DNA from: Micrococcaceae bacterium Sec5.8 | GTDB taxonomy: Bacteria; Actinomycetota; Actinomycetes; Actinomycetales; Micrococcaceae | Direction: 5' to 3' | Length of the DNA: 64,000 bases | NCBI GenBank assembly: GCA_039636775.1 | Contig: CP143429.1 | Span: 2,294,001-2,358,000 of the forward strand | Shown: piece by piece, positions 1-9,144 of the stretch | Position numbering within the stretch: position 1 is the stretch's first letter | Layout: each line of letters begins with the position of its first letter | Notes under the pieces: model-generated | Seen by the model: only the letters and a program-made list of their open reading frames with translations | What the model was told of the DNA's origin: nothing | The model's database searches: none | Translations under genes and position numbers: made by a program

Positions 1-1023
1 GGCAGTTACCTGCCGGGATTCGACGCGATAGAAATCGTAGGCGAACCGGTTAGTGATTTTGCCGCCGTACGCGACATCCTCATCGATGATGGAGCACGAA
101 CATCCCTTCTGCAGAAGGGTGACGGTGTGAAGAGCATAGTTTCGCTGGCGCTTATGCACGACGTCGCAGAACACGCCAACAAGGATCGGCAGGTGATTCT
201 GGCTGTCGAGGAGCCTGAGGCGCACCTGCATTCCGATGCAATTCACGAGATCCGAAAGGTGCTAGCTCAAGTAGCGTCAAAGCAGCAAGTGATTCTCACC
301 ACTCACAGCCCACTGCTCCTTAATCGCTCTCATGTAGCAAGCAACATCCTTGTCCAAGGGAATCGTGCGCGCCCCACAAAGAGGCTGGAGGAGTTGCGCG
401 ACTGCCTCGGAGTTCGGCCTGGGGATAATCTGTCGTCTGCGACTGTAAGCATCTTGGTCGAGGGGCAAACCGATGAGCGGTTTCTCCGGAAGATCCTCTC
501 GGAAAAGTCATCTCGCATTGAGGGAGCCTTAGTTGACGGCTCCATCAAGATCCGGCCTTCGGGTGGTGGCAGTGGATTAACGGCTGCCGCAAAACATTTG
601 CTCATAGAGCCCACGACAATGTTTGCGTTGATCGACAATGACAACGACGGTAAAAACACCCTCAAGAAGTTGGGTGACGACACGTTGGTGCCCGTGGAGA
701 ACGTCTTCCTGGTTTCGCCGGGCGGACTCTTCAATAAAGAGCTTGAAGATTTTTATTCCGAGGAACTTCATCGCAAAGTTCTAAACCAAATGTTTGCCGC
801 GGACGTCTCATCGTTTGAACCGTGGGACGATGAAAAGAAATGGAGTAATCAGGTCAAACCGTTTCTAAGGACGATCGGAAAGCCTGACGATACGTACACG
901 GTCGATACTGTCAAGATTCGTCTTGTGGAAGAAATAGAACGAGTCGGGACCCAGGGACTGAATCCGAAGGCTGATCCAATTCTCGATAGCTTAGTGGCCC
1001 GGCTCGAAAAAGTCGTGATTTAG
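1..1023 (+). CDS. OLD-family ATP-dependent nuclease (AAA ATPase + TOPRIM), 5' end outside window
   Basis: The reading frame is open from the first base, so the gene starts upstream and only its C-terminal 340 residues are visible; a GTG at 127 is internal. The first part ends an ABC/SMC-like ATPase domain: a Walker B-type EEPEAHLH followed by a TTHSPLLL segment typical of OLD and RecF-like ATPases. A TOPRIM domain follows, with the glutamate motif LVEGQTDERF and the acidic motif IDNDNDG. OLD nucleases act in phage defence and DNA processing; class 2 members (GajA type) are paired with a UvrD-like helicase, which is not seen downstream, though the upstream side is hidden. GC content and codon use are visibly lower than in the neighbouring genes, which suggests horizontal acquisition. 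The substrate cannot be inferred. Confidence 0.85.
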   Translation, partial: GSYLPGFDAIEIVGEPVSDFAAVRDILIDDGARTSLLQKGDGVKSIVSLALMHDVAEHANKDRQVILAVEEPEAHLHSDAIHEIRKVLAQVASKQQVILTTHSPLLLNRSHVASNILVQGNRARPTKRLEELRDCLGVRPGDNLSSATVSILVEGQTDERFLRKILSEKSSRIEGALVDGSIKIRPSGGGSGLTAAAKHLLIEPTTMFALIDNDNDGKNTLKKLGDDTLVPVENVFLVSPGGLFNKELEDFYSEELHRKVLNQMFAADVSSFEPWDDEKKWSNQVKPFLRTIGKPDDTYTVDTVKIRLVEEIERVGTQGLNPKADPILDSLVARLEKVVI

Positions 1024-1104
1024 GCGCCCACAGATAGTCAGAGATGCGAGGTCATTTTGGTTTTAAGTCTTCGCTACAACACTGCGCGGGCGCATCCAGC
1101 AAGC

Positions 1105-1126
1105 TCGCTCGCTAAGTAGCGAACGA
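1105..1126 (+). terminator. Possible terminator hairpin after the OLD gene
   Basis: A 9-bp inverted repeat (TCGCTCGCT / AGCGAACGA, one mismatch) with a 4-nt loop lies 80 bp after the OLD stop. There is no T-run, so intrinsic termination is uncertain. Confidence 0.35.
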
Positions 1127-1135
1127 AGAACAGAA

Positions 1136-1166
1136 CGGCCCCGCACATAATTGCTGTACGGGGCCG
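1136..1166 (-). terminator. Terminator of the nrdHIEF operon
   Basis: The inverted repeat CGGCCCCG / CGGGGCCG sits 29 bp downstream of the nrdF stop, in the transcribed direction of the nrd operon. The T-run is poor, as is common in actinobacteria. Confidence 0.55.
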
Positions 1167-1194
1167 CTCCGGACCTTTCGATTCACAAGAATAA

Positions 1195-2202
<1,008 letters not shown>

Positions 2203-2260
2203 TTAAGCGTACGAAGGCGGGCGGGCACCCGCCGTCGTACTGTCAAGATTTAGTTGAAGA

Positions 2261-4495
2261 TTAAAGCATGCAGCTGACGCAGCCGTCCACCTCAGTCCCT
2301 TCCAGCGCGAGCTGGCGGAGACGGATGTAGTAGATGGTCTTGATGCCCTTCTTCCAGGCATAAATCTGGGCCCGGTTGATGTCGCGCGTGGTGGCTGTGT
2401 CCTTGAAGAACAGCGTCAGGGACAGGCCCTGGTCCACGTGCTGCGTGGCAGCGGCGTAGGTGTCGATGACCTTCTCGTAGCCGATCTCGTACGCGTCCTG
2501 GTAGTACTCCAGGTTGTCGTTCGTCAGGTACGGCGCCGGGTAGTACACGCGGCCCAGCTTGCCTTCCTTGCGGATCTCGATCTTGGACGCCACCGGGTGG
2601 ATCGAGGAGGTGGAGTTGTTGATGTAGCTGATCGAGCCGGTGGGCGGAACGGCCTGCAGGTTCTGGTTGTAGATGCCGTGCTCCATGACGGAAGCCTTCA
2701 GTTCGCGCCAGTCATCCTGGGTGGGGATGTGGATGTTCTGGAACAGCTCAGCCACCTTGGCGGTCTGCGGGACCCATTCCTGGTTGGTGTACTTGTCGAA
2801 GAACTCACCTGTTGCGTACTTTGACTTCTCGAAGCCGCCGAACGTCTGGCCGGTCTGGATGGCCAGCAGGTTGGAGGCGCGGACCGCGTGGAACACCACC
2901 GAGTAGAAGTAGATGTTGGTGAAGTCGATGCCCTCTTCGGACCCGTAGTGGACCCGCTCGCGGGCCAGGTAGCCGTGCAGGTTCATCTGGCCCAGGCCAA
3001 TTGCGTGGGACTGGTCGTTGCCGCGGGCGATCGAGGGCACCGAGGTGATGTTGGACATGTCCGAGACGGCCGAGAGGGACCGGATGGCCGTCTCGATGGT
3101 CAGGCCGAAGTCCGGGGAGTCCATGGCCTTCGCGATGTTCAGCGAACCCAGGTTGCAGGAAATGTCCTTGCCGGTGGTCTCGTAGGACAGGTCATCGTTG
3201 TACGTGGTGGGCTGGGAGACCTGGAGGATCTCGGAGCACAGGTTGGACATGATGATCTTGCCGTCGATCGGGTTTTCCCGGTTCACGGTGTCCTCGAACA
3301 TGATGTACGGGTAACCGGATTCGAACTGGATCTCCGCGAGGGTCTGGAAGAACTCACGCGCCTTGATCTTGGTCTTCTTGATCCGGGAATCGTCCACCAT
3401 CTCGTAGTACTTCTCGGTGACCGAGACGTCGGAGAACGGCATGCCGTAGACCTTCTCGACGTCGTACGGCGAGAACAGGTACATGTCCTCGTCCTTCTTG
3501 GCCAGCTCGAAGGTGATGTCCGGGATCACGACGCCGAGGGAGAGGGTCTTGATCCGGATCTTCTCGTCCGCGTTCTCGCGCTTGGTGTCCAGGAAGCGGT
3601 AGATGTCCGGGTGGTGCGCGTGCAGGTACACAGCACCCGCACCCTGGCGGGCACCGAGCTGGTTGGCGTAGGAGAAGCTGTCCTCGAGGAGCTTCATCAC
3701 GGGGATGACGCCGGAGGACTGGTTCTCGATCTGCTTGATCGGCGCGCCGACCTCGCGGATGTTGGTCAGCGCGAACGCCACGCCGCCGCCGCGCTTGGAC
3801 AGCTGCAGCGCGGAGTTGATGGACCGGCCGATCGACTCCATGTTGTCTTCGATGCGGAGCAGGAAGCAGGAGACCAGCTCGCCGCGCTGGCGCTTGCCGG
3901 CGTTCAGGAACGTGGGGGTGGCCGGCTGGAAGCGGCCCTCGATGATCTCGTCGACCATCTGCAGGGCCAGCTGCTCATCGCCGCGGGCCAGGTGCAGGGC
4001 CACCATGCAGACGCGGTCCTCGTAGCGCTCCAGGAAGCGCTTTCCGTCGAACGTCTTGAGCGTGTAGGAGGTGTAGAACTTGAACGCGCCGAGGAAGGTC
4101 TCGAAGCGGAACTTCTTCTTGTAGGCGCGGTTGTAGAGCTCCCGGATGAAGTTCATCGTGTACTGGTCGAGGGTTTCGCGCTCGTAGTACTCGTTCTTGA
4201 CGAGGTAGTCGAGTTTTTCCTCGAGGTCGTGGAAGAACACGGTGTTGTTGTTCACGTGCTGCAGGAAGTACTGGTGCGCGGCCTCGCGGTCGGCCTCGAA
4301 CTGGATCTCCCCGTTCGGGCCGTACAGGTTCAGCATGGCGTTGAGCTCGTGGTAGCCCAGGCCCTGGAAGGCGGCCGGCATGACCGGCTTCTCCCCCGGG
4401 ACGGTGTGCTTCTCGACGGCGGTGTTGCCGGCCTTCCCGGCGGCGGCGTGTGCGGCCGATCCGGTTACTTCTGTGTCTGCGACAGTCGTGTCCAA
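2261..4495 (-). CDS. nrdE: Class Ib ribonucleotide reductase, large (catalytic) subunit NrdE
   Basis: NrdE reduces ribonucleoside diphosphates to deoxyribonucleotides. Family hallmarks are visible: N-terminal [11 protein letters not shown], an active-site cysteine in SNLCSEI, and the C-terminal CVSC pair reduced by NrdH. The start is a choice. TTG at 4495 gives 744 residues, overlaps nrdI by 31 bp and has GGAAG upstream. ATG at 4381 gives 706 residues, nearer the family norm. I prefer 4495 because the intervening codons show the same strong G/C third-position bias as the rest of the gene; the extra N-terminus is Ala-rich and probably disordered. It is coupled to nrdI upstream and nrdF downstream. 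Confidence 0.95.
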   Translation of the reverse strand: MDTTVADTEVTGSAAHAAAGKAGNTAVEKHTVPGEKPVMPAAFQGLGYHELNAMLNLYGPNGEIQFEADREAAHQYFLQHVNNNTVFFHDLEEKLDYLVKNEYYERETLDQYTMNFIRELYNRAYKKKFRFETFLGAFKFYTSYTLKTFDGKRFLERYEDRVCMVALHLARGDEQLALQMVDEIIEGRFQPATPTFLNAGKRQRGELVSCFLLRIEDNMESIGRSINSALQLSKRGGGVAFALTNIREVGAPIKQIENQSSGVIPVMKLLEDSFSYANQLGARQGAGAVYLHAHHPDIYRFLDTKRENADEKIRIKTLSLGVVIPDITFELAKKDEDMYLFSPYDVEKVYGMPFSDVSVTEKYYEMVDDSRIKKTKIKAREFFQTLAEIQFESGYPYIMFEDTVNRENPIDGKIIMSNLCSEILQVSQPTTYNDDLSYETTGKDISCNLGSLNIAKAMDSPDFGLTIETAIRSLSAVSDMSNITSVPSIARGNDQSHAIGLGQMNLHGYLARERVHYGSEEGIDFTNIYFYSVVFHAVRASNLLAIQTGQTFGGFEKSKYATGEFFDKYTNQEWVPQTAKVAELFQNIHIPTQDDWRELKASVMEHGIYNQNLQAVPPTGSISYINNSTSSIHPVASKIEIRKEGKLGRVYYPAPYLTNDNLEYYQDAYEIGYEKVIDTYAAATQHVDQGLSLTLFFKDTATTRDINRAQIYAWKKGIKTIYYIRLRQLALEGTEVDGCVSCML

Positions 4496-4980
4496 AATTC
4501 TTCCAATCCTTGTTGTACCCGGCGGACGTCTTCCGGCGTCCCCATGAGTTCAAATCGATAGAGGTGCGGGACCTGGCATTTCGCGGCGATGATGTCGCCG
4601 GCCATGCAGTAGTTGTCCCCAAAGTTCGTGTTGCCCGCCCCGATTACCCCACGGAGCTGCCGGCGGTTGCGCGGATCGTTCAGGAAGCGGATGACCTGCT
4701 TCGGAACGGACCCGTCTCCCCCGGTGCCGCCATAGGTGGGAAGCACCAGCACGTAAGGTTCGGTGGCCACGAGCCCCGGCTCCCTCGCATGGAGGGGAAT
4801 CCTGGCGGCGTCGATGCCCAGCTTCCGGACGAAGCGTGCGGTGTTTTCGGAGGTGGAGGAGAAATAAACGAGGCGGCTGGCGGTGACGTGGCCTGTCGCT
4901 GTGTCCCGGCTGGCCGGCTCCGGGGCGCCTGGGTCCCGGGAGCCGGCCGCCAGCGGCACATCGGCGGTTGCCAAGGCCAT
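4465..4980 (-). CDS. nrdI: NrdI flavodoxin-like protein
   Basis: NrdI is a small flavodoxin that supplies the oxidant for assembling the manganese-tyrosyl cofactor in NrdF. The FMN phosphate-binding loop appears as YFSSTSENT around residue 39, and the later glycine-rich segment [15 protein letters not shown] matches NrdI. I chose ATG at 4980, with GAGGT 7 nt upstream, over GTG at 4989, which lacks proper spacing. Its end overlaps the proposed nrdE start, indicating translational coupling. An N-terminal extension of about 35 residues precedes the flavodoxin fold. Confidence 0.92.
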   Translation of the reverse strand: MALATADVPLAAGSRDPGAPEPASRDTATGHVTASRLVYFSSTSENTARFVRKLGIDAARIPLHAREPGLVATEPYVLVLPTYGGTGGDGSVPKQVIRFLNDPRNRRQLRGVIGAGNTNFGDNYCMAGDIIAAKCQVPHLYRFELMGTPEDVRRVQQGLEEFWTRLSQTQK

Positions 4981-5019
4981 GGGAGTCACCTCATCTGACG
5001 TGTTGTCCTGCGAAGCGGT

Positions 5020-5265
5020 TCAGGCGACGGCGGCTGAGTACGCCTGCGCCAGTTCCGCGATCTTGTCGGGGCGGAATCCGGACCAGTGGTCCTGGTCCGT
5101 GACGACAACCGGAGCCTGCATGTAGCCGAGGGCCTTCAGGCGCTCGAGGGCATCCGCATCCTGCGAGATGTCGACGCTCTGGTAGGTGATGCCCTTCTTG
5201 TCCAGCGCGCGGTATGTTGCGTTGCACTGAACACAGGCCGGCTTCGTGTAAACCGTAACGGTCAT
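5020..5265 (-). CDS. nrdH: NrdH-redoxin, glutaredoxin-like electron donor
   Basis: NrdH is an 81-residue thioredoxin-fold protein that reduces the C-terminal cysteines of NrdE. The redox motif is CVQC at residues 11-14, and the SGFRPDKI segment near the C-terminus is typical of NrdH. It is the first gene of the operon; nrdI begins 39 bp downstream. The ATG follows a GGGGACAGGGA purine-rich stretch. Transcription probably starts at the NrdR-box region about 190-235 bp upstream, leaving a long 5' UTR. Confidence 0.95.
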   Translation of the reverse strand: MTVTVYTKPACVQCNATYRALDKKGITYQSVDISQDADALERLKALGYMQAPVVVTDQDHWSGFRPDKIAELAQAYSAAVA

Positions 5266-5452
5266 GGTCCCTGTCCCCTTTGTTGAAGTCTTTGGTACTG
5301 CGTGTTGTCCGCTGCGGGCTGTCTGTTGCGTCCGCGCTGGGTCTGGTGTGTGTCTCTGGTGCCAGCAGTCCGGGCGGGCCGGTCCGGACCGGAAAACTGG
5401 TCCGTTACTGGCCGTGCCGGGAGCCTTGCTGCTCCACTGAAACTGTATCTCG

Positions 5453-5468
5453 ATACTACATGTTGTGC
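5453..5468 (-). promoter_or_regulatory. NrdR box 1 (nrd operon)
   Basis: The 16-mer ATACTACATGTTGTGC matches the NrdR consensus acaCwAtATaTwGtgt at most conserved positions. On the minus strand a weak promoter (TGCACA, 16 nt, TACAGT) would overlap this box, so binding would block RNA polymerase. Confidence 0.7.
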
Positions 5469-5484
5469 AGGACCCCGATGTGGA

Positions 5485-5500
5485 CCCCTAGATGATGTAT
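5485..5500 (-). promoter_or_regulatory. NrdR box 2 (nrd operon)
   Basis: CCCCTAGATGATGTAT is a weaker match to the NrdR consensus. It lies exactly 32 bp from box 1, about three helical turns, which is the spacing known for paired NrdR boxes. The spacing supports both calls. Confidence 0.6.
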
Positions 5501-5714
5501 TACAAGTATGTCATTTAATGCACCGGCAGTCCACAGGCGGGGTGCCGCAAAAAGTCCGTATTTCCGCCCTTTTGCAGGACGAAATCCACAGGCTGTGGGG
5601 AACCTTTGCACAATTAACTCCCCTGCGTGTCGGGCCGAAGACGGCGTGTCGGCCCGCCACGGGATCGTGGTCCGGCGTGCCGTTAAGCACTGGGTGGGGT
5701 GTCCGGAAACACGC

Positions 5715-5747
5715 CGGAGGCGGGCACCCGCCGGGTGCCCGCCTCCG
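5715..5747 (-). terminator. Terminator of the FAD-oxidoreductase/cfa operon
   Basis: A perfect 15-bp GC-rich inverted repeat with a 3-nt loop (arms 5715-5729 and 5733-5747) lies 46 bp after the stop of the last gene. The T-run is weak. Confidence 0.7.
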
Positions 5748-5792
5748 TGGACAAAAGTCCGCTTCGTGAACGGAAGTGACCTGACGCCAGGT

Positions 5793-7049
5793 CTAGTAAC
5801 CCGTCTCCGGCCGGCTGCAAAGGATCTGCTCCACGCCCATCCGGCGTTCGGCGAAGCTGCGCAGTGCCCCCACCAGGTAGAGCCGCCACACACGGGCGAT
5901 CTCCTCGCCCATCATGGCGACGGCGGCGTCGTGGTTCTCCTCGAACGTCGCGTACCAGGCTTCCAGGGTCCGCACGTAGTCCCGGCGCATGCCCTGCACG
6001 CCCTCGATCTCCAGGCCCGCGTCCTCCAGGAAACCCAGGGTCTCCCCGACCGGGCGCATATGCATGTCCGGGGCGATGAAGGACTCGATGAAAGGTCCGC
6101 CACCGGGGTGCTTGCCGTGCCGGGACATCTGCTGGACCAGGACCTTGCCGCCGGGGGTGACGTTGTTGAACAGTGCGGCGGCGTACACGGGGTAGTTCCG
6201 CTGGCCCACGTGTTCGCCCATCTCCAGGGACGCGACGGCGTCGAACGGGCCGTCCGGGATCTCCCGGTAGTCCTGGATGCGGATGTCCACCCGGCCTTCC
6301 AGGCCGCGTTCGCGGATGCGGGCGTCGATAAACGCCTTCTGCTCGATGGACAGCGTGACGCCGACGACGTCGACGCCGTAATGCTCGGCGGCGTGCAGGC
6401 TCAGCGATCCCCAGCCGCAGCCGATGTCCAGCAGCCGCATGCCGGGCTTGAGCCCGATTTTGCGGCAGACCAGGTCGAGTTTGTCCCGCTGCGCGTCCTC
6501 CAGGCCGTACCCCGGGGCGGAGCTGCCGTTCTCGATCCGGTCCGTCCAGTACCCGCTGGAGTAGGCCATCTGCGGGTCCAGGATCAGCGCGTAGAAATCG
6601 TTGCTGAGATCGTAGTGGTGGCTGATGGCGGCGCGGTCGCGCAGGAGGCTGTGCAGCCGTCCCTTGACCCGGGCCTGGCTGGCGGGCGGCGCGGGCGGCG
6701 CGCCGAGAGCCCCGGCGGCCCGGGCAATCTTAGCGACGCCGGCCAGCACCGCCGGGGTGGGCCGGATTCCGGTGAGGCCGCGGTCCCGCACCACTTTCCA
6801 GAGGTGTTCCAGCGCGGAATTGAGGTCACCGTCGACATCGAGCTCTCCCGTGACGTAGGCCTGGGCGGCGCCCAGTTCCCCCGGCGCCCAGAGCAGCCGC
6901 CGGATGGCGTCCGGTGAGTTCAGCCGGACCACGGGGGCGCCGGCCGGGCCGGCTTCGCTGCCATCCCAGGCGATGATCCGGACGGGGAGGTCCCCGCCGG
7001 CCAGCGGCCGCAGGACCCCTTCGATGAGTTCCGCGATCGGGGCCGTCAT
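5793..7049 (-). CDS. Cfa/UfaA1-type SAM-dependent fatty-acyl methyltransferase
   Basis: This belongs to the cyclopropane-fatty-acyl-phospholipid synthase family, which transfers a methyl(ene) group from SAM to unsaturated acyl chains of membrane lipids. The protein has 418 residues. The N-terminal part contains PGELGAAQAYVTGELDV (about 56-72), as in mycobacterial UfaA1; HHYDLSNDFY is at 144-153; and the SAM-binding loop LLDIGCGWG is at 206-214. The ATG at 7049 overlaps the preceding stop codon (ATGA), so it is translationally coupled to the other methyltransferase. It is the last gene of a four-gene operon. By known biochemistry of UfaA1 the product could be a 10-methyl or cyclopropane acyl chain; which one cannot be decided here. 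Confidence 0.88.
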   Translation of the reverse strand: MTAPIAELIEGVLRPLAGGDLPVRIIAWDGSEAGPAGAPVVRLNSPDAIRRLLWAPGELGAAQAYVTGELDVDGDLNSALEHLWKVVRDRGLTGIRPTPAVLAGVAKIARAAGALGAPPAPPASQARVKGRLHSLLRDRAAISHHYDLSNDFYALILDPQMAYSSGYWTDRIENGSSAPGYGLEDAQRDKLDLVCRKIGLKPGMRLLDIGCGWGSLSLHAAEHYGVDVVGVTLSIEQKAFIDARIRERGLEGRVDIRIQDYREIPDGPFDAVASLEMGEHVGQRNYPVYAAALFNNVTPGGKVLVQQMSRHGKHPGGGPFIESFIAPDMHMRPVGETLGFLEDAGLEIEGVQGMRRDYVRTLEAWYATFEENHDAAVAMMGEEIARVWRLYLVGALRSFAERRMGVEQILCSRPETGY

Positions 7050-8413
7050 TGGGCGGATCCGTTGCGGGTTTCGCCGGCGGTCCGGCGGTCCAGCACGATC
7101 TGCTGCACGTCCAGGTAGCCGGTCTCGAAGCCTGCCCGGGAGTAGCAGAGGTAGAAGAGCCACATCCGCTGGAAGATCTCATCGAAGCCCAAGGCGCGGA
7201 CGTCGGCGGTGCGGGCCATGAAGCGTTCCTCCCAGAGCCGCAAGGACTGGGCGTAGTGCTCCCCCATGGCGAGGCGTTCGCGCACCCGCAGCCCGGTCTG
7301 CTTTTCGGTGATGTCCTCGATGGCGCGGACCGAGGGGATAACGCCGCCCGGGAAAATGTATTTGTGCACCCAGGTGTAGCTGGTGCGGGTGGCCATGAGC
7401 CGGTCGTGGGCGATGGTGATGGCCTGGATGGCGACCTTTCCGCCGGGCGCGAGGACGCGCTCGATGGTCTGGAAGTACGTGGCCCAGTACTCGAAGCCGA
7501 CGGCTTCGATCATCTCAACGGACACGACGGCGTCGTACTCACCTTCGACCGCGCGGTAGTCCTGGAGCTCGATGGTGACGGCGTCGGTGTACCCGGCGTC
7601 GGCGACGCGTTTGCGGGCCAGTTCCTGCTGTTCGCTGGAGAGCGTGACGGAGTAGACGGTAGCGCCGCGCTGGGCGGCCCGGAGGGCGAGTTCACCCCAG
7701 CCTGTGCCGATTTCCAGCACCCGGGTGCCTTGCCCGACGCCGGCTTTGTCCAGCAACCGGTCGATCTTGGCCTGCTGCGCGGCGGCGAACCCGTCCCAGG
7801 CGACGGTCTTCAGCGCGTCGCCGGATTCCGGGAAGAGCGCGCTGGAGTAGGTCATGGTGGCGTCAAGGAAGGTGCCGAAGAGCTCGTTGGAGAGGTCGTA
7901 GTGCCGTGAGATGTTGGAGCGGGTGTTCTGCTCGGTGTTGCGTTCCTTCCGCGGCTGGCGCGGCAGGTAGAAGGCACGCAGTTTCTGCAGCGGCTCCGGC
8001 ACGAGGGTTCCGACGCGGGCGGCGAAGACCTCCATGACGGCGGTGAGGTTGTCAGCGTCCCAGTCGCCGGCCATGAAGGATTCGCCCAGGCCGATCAGGC
8101 CGCCGTCGCCGAGCCGGGCGGCAAAGTCCGCGGGACGGTTCATGGTCATGACGGGATAGGTGCGCCCCGGTGTGGCGGCCTGGCCCAGGACGGTACCGTC
8201 CGGGTAGCGGACTTCCAATGGAAGCCGGCGGACGGCAGCCTTGAAGATGGCCTCCGCGGCCCGTCCGGCCACCCGGGCCTTGAGGCTGGCGGGAACGGCG
8301 GCGATGCTGGGCCAAATGGCGGCATCTACCACCGCGGGCGGCTGCGGGACCGTGTAGGGGGCAGCTGCCTCGTTGGCCCGGCGCGCCGCGCCTGATCCGG
8401 TCGCTTCGGTCAT
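7046..8413 (-). CDS. Cyclopropane-fatty-acyl-phospholipid synthase family methyltransferase
   Basis: This second methyltransferase of the operon has 455 residues. The conserved N-terminal segment LGESFMAGDWD is at about 109-119, HYDLSNELFG at 171-180, and the SAM-binding loop VLEIGTGWG at 232-240. It is clearly divergent from its neighbour rather than a recent duplicate, so the two probably do different steps or act on different substrates. The start is ATG at 8413, 2 bp after the stop of the DUF1365 gene; a longer in-frame reading to 8836 only shadows that gene. The first 30 residues are Ala/Pro-rich and probably disordered. Confidence 0.9.
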   Translation of the reverse strand: MTEATGSGAARRANEAAAPYTVPQPPAVVDAAIWPSIAAVPASLKARVAGRAAEAIFKAAVRRLPLEVRYPDGTVLGQAATPGRTYPVMTMNRPADFAARLGDGGLIGLGESFMAGDWDADNLTAVMEVFAARVGTLVPEPLQKLRAFYLPRQPRKERNTEQNTRSNISRHYDLSNELFGTFLDATMTYSSALFPESGDALKTVAWDGFAAAQQAKIDRLLDKAGVGQGTRVLEIGTGWGELALRAAQRGATVYSVTLSSEQQELARKRVADAGYTDAVTIELQDYRAVEGEYDAVVSVEMIEAVGFEYWATYFQTIERVLAPGGKVAIQAITIAHDRLMATRTSYTWVHKYIFPGGVIPSVRAIEDITEKQTGLRVRERLAMGEHYAQSLRLWEERFMARTADVRALGFDEIFQRMWLFYLCYSRAGFETGYLDVQQIVLDRRTAGETRNGSAQ

Positions 8414-8415
8414 TG

Positions 8416-9144
8416 TCACTGAACTGCCTCCTGTGAGGGGTGGTGTGGTCGTTTGATGATGGGCAGCCGGCGCGCCCACAGCTTGATGCCCTGCCAGCGG
8501 ATCTGCGCCGCGGCCCGCAGGGGTGCCACCGGAACCGCGAGCGCCGCAGCGAGAATGTTCGGCACCGTGGCCTCGCGGCGTTTCCCGTCCATGCTCGCGA
8601 GGAAGGGCTGTTGCCCGTCGCGCTCGAGGACGATCGAGACGGCAAGCCGTTCGCCGGGTTCCGGGAGTTTCATCCGGTACTGGCCATCGACGTCGTTGAA
8701 GGGCGAGACGTAGAAGGCCTTGGGGACGCTGGCGCGGCCGGCGCCGTCCGTTTCGAGGAGGTAGCGGTGCCGTTCGCCGTAGGTGTTGTGCACCTCGGCG
8801 ACCACGCAGCGCAGCTCCCCGGCGGCGTCGTGGCACCAGAACAGGCTGAGCGGATTGAAGACGTGCCCGAACACCCGGGCGCTGGCCAGCATGGTGATCC
8901 GGCCGCCGTCGGGCTCGATCCCCCGGCTGGCGAGGAACGCCTCCACGTTGCCGCGCAGGGTGCCGTCCGGATCGCCCAGGTGGTCCGCCACCCGGAATCC
9001 GGCGAGGGGACGGAGCAGGCGGGGCAGGGCAGGGAGCCGGTCGACGTCGACATACCAGCTGTAGCTGCGGTACGTGAACGCGTTCTTCAGCGGGCTGCGG
9101 CGCACATGGGCGATCGAGGTGCGGTAGATGGCGGCGGCGCTCAT
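8416..9144 (-). CDS. DUF1365 family protein
   Basis: This 242-residue protein matches the DUF1365 (COG3496) family: an early NAFTYRSY motif, FGHVFNPLSLFWC near the middle, and KAFYVSPF-NDVDGQY further on. The molecular function is not established, but the family is almost always encoded between a COG2907-type FAD oxidoreductase and a Cfa-type methyltransferase. Examples are the M. tuberculosis Rv0449c-Rv0447c region and proteobacterial ChrR/sigE-controlled clusters. Its start overlaps the stop of the upstream gene by 4 bp (ATGA), so the two are translationally coupled. A role in lipid modification is inferred from context only. Confidence 0.9.
   Translation of the reverse strand: MSAAAIYRTSIAHVRRSPLKNAFTYRSYSWYVDVDRLPALPRLLRPLAGFRVADHLGDPDGTLRGNVEAFLASRGIEPDGGRITMLASARVFGHVFNPLSLFWCHDAAGELRCVVAEVHNTYGERHRYLLETDGAGRASVPKAFYVSPFNDVDGQYRMKLPEPGERLAVSIVLERDGQQPFLASMDGKRREATVPNILAAALAVPVAPLRAAAQIRWQGIKLWARRLPIIKRPHHPSQEAVQ

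Larger units (their letters stand above)
5266..5792. other. Non-coding region between nrdH and the cfa-type operon
   Basis: This 527-bp gap contains the nrd promoter region with two NrdR-like boxes (5453-5468 and 5485-5500), a 13-nt palindrome CCACAGGCTGTGG at 5586-5598, and the terminator of the operon ending at 5793. Several open frames cross it, but none has a ribosome binding site or recognisable product. The DUF1295 gene that follows the homologous cluster in M. tuberculosis is not here. Confidence 0.6.

Noticed and set aside
5580..5600. DnaA boxes upstream of nrdH
   Set aside because: AAATCCACA and CAGTCCACA resemble TTATCCACA at 7 of 9 positions or fewer, and the surrounding palindrome CCACAGGCTGTGG explains the match. 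No box cluster is present.
8414..8836. N-terminal extension of the first Cfa-type protein
   Set aside because: It lies entirely within the DUF1365 gene in another frame and consists of Arg-rich sequence; the start at 8413 follows that gene by 2 bp.
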